A stretch of 64,000 bases of DNA from CAIWHR01 sp963846855 (GTDB lineage Bacteria > Pseudomonadota > Gammaproteobacteria > Burkholderiales > Casimicrobiaceae). Below, piece by piece: positions 35,887 through 45,632 of the stretch (position 1 is its first letter; each line of letters begins with the position of its first letter). Under the pieces are notes generated by a model. It was not told the origin of the DNA, ran no database searches, and saw only the letters and a program-made list of their open reading frames with translations. The position numbers and the translations under genes are program-made. The stretch is from positions 1,736,001-1,800,000 of the forward strand of contig CAWJXK010000008.1 in the NCBI GenBank assembly GCA_963846855.1. The letters are read 5' to 3'.

Positions 35887-37239
35887 CTATTTAAGGCCGA
35901 ACCGGTGCATGAGGTCGTACAGGGTGGGCCGGCTGATCCCCAGGAGCTCCGCGGCCTTGCTGAGATTGCCATTGACGCGTCCGAGCACGCTCAGTACGGC
36001 GCTGCGTTCGGCATCGTCGCGCACCTGTCGAAGGTTCAGCAGACCTGTCGCATTCTCGCCGGCAGTGATGCCGATGTCAGCGGCCTTGATCGTCTGGCCT
36101 TCTGCCATGATCACAGCGCGCTTGATGACGTTCTCGACCTCGCGCACGTTTCCAGGCCAGGTGTGCGTCTCGATCGCGTCGAGCGCATCCGGGAGAAGCG
36201 TCATCGCACCGCGGCGCTGATCGGACGCGAACCGGCGCACGAGAGCATGGGCAAGCAAGGTGGCATCTCCCTTTCTGGCACGCAGCGGCGGAATGTCGAC
36301 GACGATTTCGGCGAGCCGGTAGTAGAGGTCTTCGCGGAACTTGCCGGAGACGATCTGGTCCTTGAGGCTTTGGTGCGTCGCGCACACGATGCGTACGTCG
36401 ACGGGGATCTCCTGCCGGCCACCGACCCGCTCCACCACACGCTCCTGCAGGAAGCGGAGCAGCTTCGCCTGCAGCGACACCGGCAGGTCGCCGATCTCGT
36501 CCAGGAAAAGCGTGCCGCCGTGGGCCATCTCGATCTTGCCGATCGTCTGTTTCGCGGCGCCCGTGTACGCTCCTTTTTCGTAGCCGAACAGCTCGCTCTC
36601 CAGCAGCGTTTCCGGAATCGCCGCGCAGTTGATGGCGGCGAATCGCTCGCCGCGGCGTGGAGACAGGTCGTGCAGCGCGCGTGCAAAGAGCTCCTTGCCC
36701 GTACCGGATTCCCCCGTAATCAGAACGCTCGCCGACGTCGGCGCTACCTTTTCGATCATGCGGCAGATCCGCTGCATCTCCGGATCGCGCGTGATGATCC
36801 CGGACATTGCGGGCGCTTGCTGGGCGGCCTGCAGCCGACGGTTTTCTTCCTGCAACTCGTGCACGCGGAACGCCCGGTCGATCGTCCACGTGAGGATTTC
36901 GGCCTCGAACGGCTTGGTACAGAAGTCATGAGCGCCGAGACCGATCGCCTTCAGCGCATTGGCGCGGTCGTTCTGCCCGGTAAGCACGATCACCTTCGTG
37001 TCGGGTGCGAGCGAATGGATTTCGTCGAGCAGGGCGAGGCCTTCGCTGGGATCGTCCGGATGGGGAGGCAGGCCAAGATCCATCGTCACGACGGCCGGCT
37101 CGTAACGCCGAAGCTGCGCAATCGCCGACTCGCGGTCGTCGGCCACGACTGTCTCGTAGGCATCGAATGCCCAGCGCATCTGTTTTTGTAGCGCAGGATC
37201 GTCCTCGACGATAAGAAGGGGTTTGCGTGGCTCGCTCAT
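35887..37239 (-). CDS. prsR: PEP-CTERM-box sigma-54 response regulator PrsR
   Basis: NtrC-type activator of exosortase-substrate genes (TIGR02915 family). The 450-residue product has a receiver domain with phospho-acceptor D54 (VTMDLGLPP), an AAA+ domain with Walker A GESGTGKE (176-183), the sigma-54 contact loop GAYTGA (223-228, a known variant of GAFTGA), Walker B GGTLFLDEIGDLP and the arginine region FREDLYYRL. A Fis-type helix-turn-helix closes it (NLSKAAELLGISRPTLYDLMHRFGL). The start at 37239 gives MSEPRKPLLIVEDD. The sensor PrsK lies upstream, 193 nt away. Confidence 0.95.
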   Translation of the reverse strand: MSEPRKPLLIVEDDPALQKQMRWAFDAYETVVADDRESAIAQLRRYEPAVVTMDLGLPPHPDDPSEGLALLDEIHSLAPDTKVIVLTGQNDRANALKAIGLGAHDFCTKPFEAEILTWTIDRAFRVHELQEENRRLQAAQQAPAMSGIITRDPEMQRICRMIEKVAPTSASVLITGESGTGKELFARALHDLSPRRGERFAAINCAAIPETLLESELFGYEKGAYTGAAKQTIGKIEMAHGGTLFLDEIGDLPVSLQAKLLRFLQERVVERVGGRQEIPVDVRIVCATHQSLKDQIVSGKFREDLYYRLAEIVVDIPPLRARKGDATLLAHALVRRFASDQRRGAMTLLPDALDAIETHTWPGNVREVENVIKRAVIMAEGQTIKAADIGITAGENATGLLNLRQVRDDAERSAVLSVLGRVNGNLSKAAELLGISRPTLYDLMHRFGLK

Positions 37240-37432
37240 TCGCGAACCCTGGTTTCCGCGGATTCTGCCGCTGGGCGGCATCCCGATTGGAAATGATTCG
37301 GGGTTGCGTCCCGGCCTTCGGAAGGTTCCGGTCGCGACCGGGTGCAAGCCTCGCTCCGTGTATGGAACTGCGCCCCTCGTGCATGCGCATCGCTCCACGC
37401 GAATGGACGTCTTCCGCGCGATCCGGTCGTTC

Positions 37433-39547
37433 TCACGCGACCTCTTTCAGCGCCGGAGGTGCGTCGTTCGCGCTGTTTCCCATCGGAAGCAGCACGCGCA
37501 CACGCGTGCCGGTCCCCAGTGCACTGTCGATCAGGATTTGCCCCCCCAGCCCGGCCACGTATTGCGAGCTCTCGTAGACGCCGATCCCCATACCCTCGGC
37601 CTTGGTGGTTTCAAAGGGTTTGAACAGGCGCTCTCGCATGAACTGAGCGCTCATGCCGACACCGGTGTCCGTGATTTCCAGCTCGGCGAAACGGCCGTCA
37701 CGACGAACACGAACCGACACCTGGCCGCGCTCGGCCGTCGCATCGATCGCATTCTGGATCAGGTGGCCGATGACGTGACCCAACCGATCCTCATGGCCGA
37801 TCACGAAAACCGTCGGCGCAAGGTCGACGTCAATGCGCACCTGCGGTCCGGCCTTTGTCGCACAAATGCGCTGCACAATCGAACCGAGATCGGCCGGCCT
37901 GGCATTTTCAACGGGGGACGCGCCGGCGCGAAGCTGCAGCATCAGAGCGTTCATGCGTCCTACCACGTGCTCGACGGTGCTCAGCATGTCGCGCTGGAAT
38001 TCGGGGTTGCCTGCGTGACGCTCGGAATTCTCCAGCATGAGCGACAATTGCGCCACCAAGTTCTTGAGGTCATGAACGACAAACGCGGACATGCGGTTGA
38101 AAGCGTCGAACTTGCGTGCCTCGAGCAGCGCTTCGCTCGCCCGGATCTGGCCGAGGTAACTCGCAGCCTGCCGGCTTGCGGTCTTGAGCAGATCCCTCAC
38201 CTCCCAGTTGACGTCGAGGGCAGTCCTCGGTTTCGCCAGGAGTACAAAGCCTACCAATTCGTTACCCGACGGCAGAGGAATCACGAGCCACGCTGCGGGA
38301 ATCGAAGCGAGCCAGTCGGGAAGCACCAGCCCCTCGTAACGCGCCGGCTCCGACGCGTATTCGTCAAGATTGACGATCCATCCAGTACGCTCGAGGAACG
38401 ACGCTACGGAGCCGTGCTCGGGCTCGGCCGCTTCGATCGCCGCAATGTTCAGCCGCGATACCGGCCGAAAGCCTTCGTTCTCCGTTTTCAGCCAGAGTGC
38501 GCCGCCAGGACTCTCGACAAGATCGGCAAGCGCCTTGATGCATTGCTCCTGGACGCGGGGCACCGAGCTCTCTGCCGAAAGAGTACTCGTGAAGCGAAGC
38601 CATTCGGCGCGGTAGTCATATCGGTATGAAAAGAAATGCTTGCTGACGAATACCTGGACCTTCGACCGGAACCGTCCCGACGACACCGCGACAACGGCAA
38701 GCAGCGACGCTCCAAAGAGGAGCTCGATCTGCAGCGCCCTGCCCCATTCGCCTCCGAAAAACCGCACGTAGTACCCGGCTGCGGCGATCACGAGCAGGAA
38801 GGCGCCGGACAATAGCAGCGCCGTCGAGTGAAAGACGATGCTGCGCGACATGTGCATTTCGATTGTCCAGCCGGTGTTCCGCGCTGTAGAGATCGCCACG
38901 AAAGGTATGACCAGCAGGTTGGCAGCGCCGCGGGCAACCCAGAGGTCGGGATCGAGCCGGGCATACAGCATTGCGTCCGCGTAGAGGAGGAGGTCGAACG
39001 CGAAGACGCCGGCCAATCCCACGCAAAGGTGCTTGATGCTCCAGCGTGCGTCGGGAGGCGCACGTCGCAGCAGTTGCTCGACGAGGATCAGCCCGAAGAC
39101 CGCGAGGCCGAGGCCGAGCCCGAATTCGAGGATGCGCGCCTGCGTGCCGATCGCTAACGCAAAAGGATAGCCGTCCGACAGCGCCACGCTGGCGACGAGC
39201 GCCGCCGCGACGAGTGCAATGGCCCAGCGGGGAAGCGGGCTACCGCCGCCCGAGGCTGGCTCCCTCCGGGATGCTCCCCTGAGCAGGCTCGCGAGAAAGG
39301 CGAACCAGATTGCGTACCGAAGAGCATCCAAGGCATCCGATGCAAGCCAGGCCGACGGGACCGGCGAGATGCCGATGACCGCGCCGGCGGCCGCCCAGAG
39401 CGCAGTGGCAACGATCGCCGCAATCAGCATCGCTCCCCGCGCATTGCGGCGCCAACCCAGGGCCAGCCGAACCGCGAAGGCGAGAAATCCAGCTGCGGCG
39501 AGACCATAACTCCAGAGGGCGGCAGCAGCGAGTGCGCTTCCGGTCAC
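37433..39547 (-). CDS. prsK: PEP-CTERM system histidine kinase PrsK
   Basis: Membrane sensor kinase of the PrsK/PrsR pair (TIGR02916 family). The 704-residue product begins at a GTG and has about eight N-terminal transmembrane helices (to about residue 290), a GAF-like domain (about 320-460), the phospho-accepting H492 in SAFVVHDLKN, and an ATPase domain with IGHLIQNAIDAT (N box), ITDTGVGM, FKPFETTKAEGMGIGVYESS and GTRVRVLLP. The signal sensed is not known. The order sugar transferase-prsK-prsR-prsT is the usual one for exosortase A loci. Confidence 0.94.
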   Translation of the reverse strand: MTGSALAAAALWSYGLAAAGFLAFAVRLALGWRRNARGAMLIAAIVATALWAAAGAVIGISPVPSAWLASDALDALRYAIWFAFLASLLRGASRREPASGGGSPLPRWAIALVAAALVASVALSDGYPFALAIGTQARILEFGLGLGLAVFGLILVEQLLRRAPPDARWSIKHLCVGLAGVFAFDLLLYADAMLYARLDPDLWVARGAANLLVIPFVAISTARNTGWTIEMHMSRSIVFHSTALLLSGAFLLVIAAAGYYVRFFGGEWGRALQIELLFGASLLAVVAVSSGRFRSKVQVFVSKHFFSYRYDYRAEWLRFTSTLSAESSVPRVQEQCIKALADLVESPGGALWLKTENEGFRPVSRLNIAAIEAAEPEHGSVASFLERTGWIVNLDEYASEPARYEGLVLPDWLASIPAAWLVIPLPSGNELVGFVLLAKPRTALDVNWEVRDLLKTASRQAASYLGQIRASEALLEARKFDAFNRMSAFVVHDLKNLVAQLSLMLENSERHAGNPEFQRDMLSTVEHVVGRMNALMLQLRAGASPVENARPADLGSIVQRICATKAGPQVRIDVDLAPTVFVIGHEDRLGHVIGHLIQNAIDATAERGQVSVRVRRDGRFAELEITDTGVGMSAQFMRERLFKPFETTKAEGMGIGVYESSQYVAGLGGQILIDSALGTGTRVRVLLPMGNSANDAPPALKEVA

Positions 39548-39747
39548 GACATTGGCTCGATGAATGATTGCAAGGGGGAGACTCTAACGCGGGACGGACG
39601 GCGGCGGAAACCCCGGTTTGACGAGCATTCATGCGCGTCGACGCAGACCCAGGCCGGGCCTGTGATCTCCGGCTTGTTCGGTACAGGTCCTCCGGAACGC
39701 TTGCGACGCGCGGAACGAGTACCGTCAGCGGCGACGCCGGATGCTTC

Positions 39748-41130
39748 CTAGCAAGCTCCCTCGCCCATCAAAACAACTCGAACCGTCTCCAGGAGGATGA
39801 GGAAGTCGAGGAAAACCGAGTGGTTCTTCACGTAATAGAGATCGTATTCGAGCTTGCGCATCGACTGCTCCACGTTCGCGCCGTAAGAGTAGCGCACTTG
39901 CGCCCATCCAGTGATGCCTGGTTTCACGCTGTTGCGAACGCCGTAGAACGGGATCTGCTCGGTCAACATCTTGACGAACACCGGACGCTCGGGACGCGGC
40001 CCGACCAGGCTCATTTCACCCTTGAGGACGTTGATCAATTGCGGCAACTCGTCGATCCGGCTGCGTCGGATGAAACGGCCCAGCCCCGTGACGCGCGCAT
40101 CGTTCGGTGCGGCCCATGCAGGCCTGCCATCTCTCTCGGCGTCTTTTTTCATGCTGCGAAACTTGAGCATCGTGTAGGAAATTCCACGCAGGCCGACACG
40201 CTCCTGCCGGTAAATCAGCGGGAAGCCGCTCTCCAGCGCGATCAATGCTGCAACAACCGTCATCACGGGCAGCACGGCGATGAGCAACACCGTCGCGACG
40301 ATGAGGTCGAATAACCGCTTCACGACACTGCGCAGCCATGACTGGCGAAACCCGTCGCCGTAGATGAGCCAGCTTGCCTTCAGCGAATCGATGGGAATAT
40401 GGCCATGCACGCGCTCGAAGAATCTCGCGAGATCCGTGACCTGGACGCCATTCAGCCGACACTCCAGCAACGACCGCAACGGCAGCACGCCACCTCGCTG
40501 CTGGCGCACTGCGACGATGATCTCCTTGACGCCCAGCCGTCGCGCCGTGTCCTCAAGCGAGCCGGCATGAGCGATGACGCGCCTGGGCAACACCGTGGTT
40601 TCCTGCGCCTTTTCGAGCGCATAAAAGCCGACGAGCTGCAAATTGGGATGATCTGCCGCGGTGAGCGAAGCTTCAACGACGCGCGCCTCCGAACCGGTTC
40701 CCAGCACCAGAACACGATGCGGCATCAATGTCCGGATGAGCGGAGAAACGATGACGTGGCGCACGAATATCAGGCCGACGAAGGCGAGCAGGACCGCCTC
40801 ATCAAGCGCGCCCCGGAATCGCTCTCCCTCGGGCACGACGCGCGCCGCGAGATAGGCGATCGGCACGCCGATCAACAATGCGAGGAACACCCTGGAGACG
40901 TTCTCGCGGAAGGCAAGTTTCGTGTCGCGCCGATACAGACCGAAGGCTCCGTTCAGGAGCACGACCAATATCGCGAAACCGAGGGCCGGCAGGAACGCAC
41001 TTCGAACCGGGTTCGGCAGACTGTCCGTGTAATGCACCGCCAGGATGACGGCGATGAAAAGCCACGAAGCGTCGGCGAACAGCTGGAGTACGGTAGCAGC
41101 GGAGAGATTGCGCTGAAATAGACCAGTCAC
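39748..41130 (-). CDS. PEP-CTERM-associated undecaprenyl-phosphate sugar transferase (EpsB-type)
   Basis: Polyprenyl glycosylphosphotransferase that loads the first sugar of the repeat unit on undecaprenyl phosphate (TIGR03013-like). From a GTG at 41130, preceded by GGGGGGCACC, the product has 460 residues: four or five N-terminal helices, a CoA-binding-like cytoplasmic domain (RVLVLGTGSEARVV), one more helix (LFDLIVATVLLIAVLPVM), then the catalytic bac_transf domain with FPLIYRQERVGLRG, MLKFRSM, DELPQLINVLKGEMSLVGPRPE and PGITGWAQV. The frame is open to 41226 but that part is not conserved. Confidence 0.92.
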   Translation of the reverse strand: MTGLFQRNLSAATVLQLFADASWLFIAVILAVHYTDSLPNPVRSAFLPALGFAILVVLLNGAFGLYRRDTKLAFRENVSRVFLALLIGVPIAYLAARVVPEGERFRGALDEAVLLAFVGLIFVRHVIVSPLIRTLMPHRVLVLGTGSEARVVEASLTAADHPNLQLVGFYALEKAQETTVLPRRVIAHAGSLEDTARRLGVKEIIVAVRQQRGGVLPLRSLLECRLNGVQVTDLARFFERVHGHIPIDSLKASWLIYGDGFRQSWLRSVVKRLFDLIVATVLLIAVLPVMTVVAALIALESGFPLIYRQERVGLRGISYTMLKFRSMKKDAERDGRPAWAAPNDARVTGLGRFIRRSRIDELPQLINVLKGEMSLVGPRPERPVFVKMLTEQIPFYGVRNSVKPGITGWAQVRYSYGANVEQSMRKLEYDLYYVKNHSVFLDFLILLETVRVVLMGEGAC

Positions 41131-41992
41131 GGTGCCCCCCGTTTGATTGCTGCTCCGGCTTTCGGTCTGCGCACGCCTTGCGGCGGCTCCTCCAGACCCC
41201 AGCGGGAGGCCCTGCGAACTAATCAACCGCTACCACCTGCCAAGCCGGCGAACTTGCCGTTTGCCCGCCAGAATTACGTTGTCGCTGCGGGCGAGATTCA
41301 CGGCGCGCCTGGCCCACCTCCTTCAACTCGCGCAGACGCAGATCCTATACGCCTGTGCTTATGGCAACAATAGGTAAATATTACAATACCTACCCATTTC
41401 GCTGCGAGCCGCGATCCCTGGCAGTTTGACGTAACGAAACGGCAATCTAACTCGGGTAGTCAATTTGTGCCGTACTGTAATCCCCGCGGCGAATACCAAA
41501 ATGCTACTCCTGTGACGCTATGAAAAAGCGTGAATATTCACGTCGCAATCCAATTATTGAGTAATTGCCGTCAAGCTTACGATACTATGCCATTGCCATG
41601 CAGCGCGCAACTGCATCCCGGATAGTGGCGATTTCGCCGGTCGAGCGGCAAGAAATAAACGGATGGGCGGTTGGAATCCTGTGGCGGCGAACCACAGCCG
41701 TTTGGGCGCGGGCATGCACCGGATTGGGCGCAGTGCGAACGCATGTCTGGCCCCGCCCGGCCCACTTCGAGACCCCTTCGCTGACAGCCAGTACACTATC
41801 GACGATAGGGTCCTCTTCCGACGGCTTTTCGAATGTGCTTCGCCATGGAAACGACCCTTTGTCCAGGTCCGGCGGCCTGCCGATCGCCGGCGCGCCCCGG
41901 GCGACAAGCCACGGCGGAGCTCGACACAATGAACGGTCCCGGCGACCTGACGGCCGGCGGTCCCTTGTATTCCGTTTGGCGAGACCTGCGCC
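41131..41992. other. Long divergent intergenic region
   Basis: About 860 bp between the divergent sugar transferase and CelD-like gene, with a markedly AT-rich centre (about 41360-41600). I see no gene. It carries the perfect palindrome at 41529-41542 and an inverted repeat TAGGTA...TACCTA (41371-41376 and 41387-41392, 10-bp spacer). No sigma-54 consensus was found. The GC-rich right part (41600-41990) has open frames on both strands but none with recognisable content. Confidence 0.5.
41529..41542. promoter_or_regulatory. Perfect 14-bp palindrome, possible operator
   Basis: CGTGAATATTCACG is an uninterrupted 14-bp palindrome in the AT-rich centre of the divergent region, about 400 bp upstream of the sugar transferase start and 450 bp upstream of the CelD-like gene. 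It resembles a homodimer binding site. The regulator is unknown. Confidence 0.4.
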
Positions 41993-43234
41993 ATGCTGCC
42001 CGCGATGATCGCGCTTAAGCGCCCTCGGGAGAGCGAGGCAATGCCCGAAGCTTCGCAGCAACCGCAAGGCCGCCCAAAGATGGACGTTCGCATCATCACC
42101 ACGGCCGAGGCATTTGCGGCACTGCGGCCTGCGTGGGACCGGCTCCACGGCCGCTGCGCGCAGCGGTCACCCTTTCTCTCGCACGCCTGGCTGGAGGCGG
42201 CTTGGCAGTGGCGATGCCAGTCAGCCAGTCTGTACGCCGTGTGCTGCGAGCGAGATGGCGAATTGGTGGGGGCCTTGCCGCTGGTGCGCGAGCGCGCGGT
42301 CGCGGGCGGTGCGCCGCGCCGGTCGCTGGCGTTTCTTGGGGTGCCCGATACCCAGCAATGCGACATGCTGGCGATGCCTGGTGACGCTGCCTTCGTTGCC
42401 AGGGCGTTGGTCGACGAACTGCTGTGCGGGCGGGTCGATTGGGACGTCCTCCGGCTTCGGTACCTCGCTGCGGAATCGATCGTTGCGACAGAGTTCGCGA
42501 CGGCGCTCTCGGAGCGTGGGATACGCTCGGATATTCGCCCGGCCACAGCCAACCCGCGGATTGCGCTGGATCGGCCGTGGGACGCGTACTACGCTTCCCG
42601 CAGCCGCAGGCTGAAGAAGGCGACCAATCTCGCCGCCAACCGACTCGCCAAAGCGGGACGCGTGGAAATTCAATGGCTGGCGCCGGGGACGGGCGATCGC
42701 GCGGAAGTCGACCGTGTGCTGGACGACGTCATCCGCATTTCCGCGCGGAGCTGGAAGCGCCGCACCGGAAATTCGCTCGACCAGCCAGGGCCGCAGGCGT
42801 TTCTCCGAAGCCTCTCATACCATGCGCATGATCGGGGCTGGCTCTCGATCTGGAGATTGTCGCTCGATGGCTTCCCTATCGCGATGGAATACCAACTCAT
42901 TGACGACGGGATCGTATACGCCCTGCGCTCCGACTTCGACAGTGATTACGACTCCCTTTCACCGGGATCCCACTTGAGTCGCTGCATGCTCGAAACACTG
43001 TTCGGCCAGGGCCTGCGACACTATCTGATGGGCCCCGGCGAGAATGCGTACAAGTACCGCTGGGCCGACGCAACGGAGCCCGTGCTTGCGATGACGGTAT
43101 ACGCCCGGTCACTGAGCGGGCGCGCCCTCGCCGCCTGGGAGCTCTCCCTCAAGCCGGTGGCGCGCCGCCTGCGCGACCGACTCCGGCCGCGAATCGTTGC
43201 AAGCACGGTCGAAGGCGATGATGCAATCGACTGA
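41993..43234 (+). CDS. CelD/FemAB-like GNAT acetyltransferase of polysaccharide loci
   Basis: A 413-residue protein of the BcsL/CelD group with two GNAT-like halves, common in cellulose and exosortase EPS clusters. Landmarks are LRPAWDRLHGRCAQRSPFLS, HAWLEAAWQW, SRRLKKATNLAANRLAKAG and FPIAMEYQLIDDGIVYALRSD with GSHLSRCMLE. It probably adds acyl groups to sugars or their precursors, but no substrate is shown. The start may be 41993 or the internal ATG at 42080 (MDVRIITTAEAF), which has a better family fit. It is followed 18 nt later by the asparagine-synthase-like gene. Confidence 0.82.
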   Translation: MLPAMIALKRPRESEAMPEASQQPQGRPKMDVRIITTAEAFAALRPAWDRLHGRCAQRSPFLSHAWLEAAWQWRCQSASLYAVCCERDGELVGALPLVRERAVAGGAPRRSLAFLGVPDTQQCDMLAMPGDAAFVARALVDELLCGRVDWDVLRLRYLAAESIVATEFATALSERGIRSDIRPATANPRIALDRPWDAYYASRSRRLKKATNLAANRLAKAGRVEIQWLAPGTGDRAEVDRVLDDVIRISARSWKRRTGNSLDQPGPQAFLRSLSYHAHDRGWLSIWRLSLDGFPIAMEYQLIDDGIVYALRSDFDSDYDSLSPGSHLSRCMLETLFGQGLRHYLMGPGENAYKYRWADATEPVLAMTVYARSLSGRALAAWELSLKPVARRLRDRLRPRIVASTVEGDDAID

Positions 43235-43252
43235 ACCTCCTTGGAGTGTGCG

Positions 43253-45114
43253 GTGAGCGGCATCTGCGGCTGGTACGGGGACTCGGGCGGCGGCGCGACG
43301 GAGGTCATCGACGCGATGCAGCGACGCTTCGCGTGGCGTCACCCGGGGGCGCGTACGACCGCACTCGGCGAGCGATTCGGCCTCGCGGCCGTCGGCCCGG
43401 CGGGAACTGCCGCAATCCACTCGGCAGGACCCATCCACGTCGCGGTTCAGGGCCATCCCGCATGGCGTGACCGGTCCGGCGGCACCGAAACGCTCGACAC
43501 CTTCGCCCGGGCCGTCGCCTCGGCTTGGTCGGAGCGCGGCGACGAATTCCTTGCACGGATCAGCGGCGACTTCGCGCTTGCACTCGTCGACGAGCGCGCG
43601 GGACCGCGTCTGCTTGCCATCGATCGGATCGGCGTGCGCAGCATCGTCTATCAGAGCGATGCCGGCAGCCTTGTCTTTGGAGCGACCTCCGACGTGATCG
43701 GAGCGCACCCGCGCTCATGCCGCACGATCGCGCCGCAGGCGATTTACGACTATGTGTACTTCCACATGGTGCCCGGCCCGCAAACCATATATCGCGAGCA
43801 TGCGCGGCTGCCTCCCGCACATTGCGCCTTGTTCGAGGACGGACGGGTGACGACCCGACGCTACTGGTCGATGCATTTCGTCGAGGACCGGCGAGGGGCG
43901 GTCGCTGACTTCAAACCTTCGTTTCTCGCGGCGTTGCGCGCGGGCGTTGGCGCCTATGCGGATCACGAGCGCTGCGGCGCCTTCCTTTCCGGCGGTACCG
44001 ACAGCTCCACCGTGTCGGGACTCCTCGGCGAGATCACGAATTCGCCGCCGCAGACCTATTCGATCGGCTTCGATGCGGCCGGATACGACGAGATGGAGTA
44101 CGCGCGCATCGTGGCGCGGCACTTCAAGGCGGACCATCACGAATACTATGTAACGCCCGATGACGTCGTGGCCGCCCTGCCCCTCATCGCGGCCGCCTAC
44201 GATCAGCCGTTCGGAAATGCGTCTGCCGTCCCGGCCTACTTTTGCGCAAAGCGTGCACGTCGCGGATGGCATACAGCGAATGCTTGGCGGCGACGGCGGG
44301 GATGAACTGTTCGGCGGCAACGACCGCTATGCAAGGCAATACCGGCTGGCGCTATACGAACGCCTGCCGGGCGTCGCGCGCCAGCCTGCTTTCGGGCGCG
44401 CTGTTCGGGGTGCCGGGGGTGTCGCGCATCCCGTTGCTGCGAAGGGGCCGGAGCTACGTGCAACAGGCAAGCCTGCCAATGCCCGCGCGATACGAAAGCT
44501 ACAACCTGCTGGAGCGGCTGGGCCCGGAAAACGTATTCGACATGGAGTTCCTGGCGCACGTCGACCGCGGCATGCCGATGGCACAGCTCAAGGAAGTCTA
44601 CGACGGCGCGCACGCCGAGTCGCTGATCAATCGAATGCTTGCGCTCGACGCCAAGTTCACACTGGCTGACAACGACTTGCCAAAGGTGACGCGCACCTGC
44701 GACATTGCCGGTGTCGACGTGGCGTTCCCGCTCCTGCATGAGGCCGTGGTGGATTTTTCGACAACGCTTCCGCCCGATTTCAAGCTGCGCGGCATGCGGT
44801 TGCGCTACTTCTTCAAGGAGGCTCTCCGCGATTTCCTTCCCCGGGAAATCATTGAAAAGCAGAAACACGGTTTCGGATTGCCCACCGGCGTATGGCTGCG
44901 CGACCATGCGCAGCTGCGGCAGATGGCCGGCGACGCACTCGCGGGCCTGCGCAAGCGTCATATCTTCAACGACAGGCTGCTCGACGAGTTGATGTCCCGC
45001 CGGCTGCAGGAGCATGCGGGCTATTACGGGACCCTCGCATGGGTGCTGATGATGCTGGAAATGTGGTTCCAAACCCATGCTGCGCCCGGTTCCGGCATCA
45101 GAGGCGCCCCGTGA
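43253..45114 (+). CDS. Asparagine-synthase-like amidotransferase, two frameshifts
   Basis: Two-domain protein: an N-terminal class II glutaminase-like domain and a C-terminal ATP-pyrophosphatase domain with the PP-loop SGGTDSST. Such proteins in EPS loci probably amidate uronic acids, which fits the GalNAcA genes. The first frame ends in AYFCAKRARRG near 44245; the second carries DGIQRMLGGDGGDELFGG up to about 44385; the third carries PARYESYNLLERLG and KQKHGFGLPTGVW to the stop at 45114. Correcting gives about 620 residues. The GTG start gives MSGICGW, so the would-be catalytic Cys is residue 5 rather than 2; glutaminase activity is doubtful. Confidence 0.82.
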
Positions 45115-45632
45115 GCCACTCCGCGAACGCGTCGCTCGGATGCCGGTTGCCGTGCAGATACCGCCCGATGGCGATCGCGAGGCAATGATGTACTGGTGTC
45201 TCCTGCCGCTGCATCCAACGAGCAGGAACTCGACGGCCTTGTTCGTGCGGGCGATATCGATGCGCGCCCGCCTGCGGCTGCCAAACGTGTCTGCGCGCGA
45301 TTGACGCCTGCGACGGTCGACCCTCAGGTAAAACGAAAGCTATCAAGCACCGTCGCGCTGTAAAAATTTCAACTTGGCTTGGGAGCCGTCGAGGTAAGCA
45401 CACCGCGCCGAGGGGTGCGGTTGACTCGCTTGTGCAATATGTAGCCGACAATGTATCGGAACGTGCCGACGAGCGGCAAGCGCGGGCGCCATCACGCTCC
45501 GTGAGAATATGCGTTTCCCGTATGCGCCTCGAGCGCCCGCGAGTGAGCTTAACCGTGGCGACAGCGCCCGTTGGAGCGCGGCGGCCAATGCATCATGCAC
45601 ATCGAGAATTCACGCGGACGTGAGAGAAAGTT
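45115..45632. other. Gap upstream of the large repeat protein
   Basis: In these 518 bases I recognise no gene and no clear sigma-54 or sigma-70 promoter. Short open frames exist on both strands without family features. Confidence 0.4.

Noticed and set aside
41520..41564. A 14-codon frame MKKREYSRRNPIIE over the palindrome
   Set aside because: Too short, no ribosome-binding site, and the palindrome explains part of the pattern.
45115..45632. Short open frames between the amidotransferase and the repeat protein
   Set aside because: None has a convincing start, composition or known motif.
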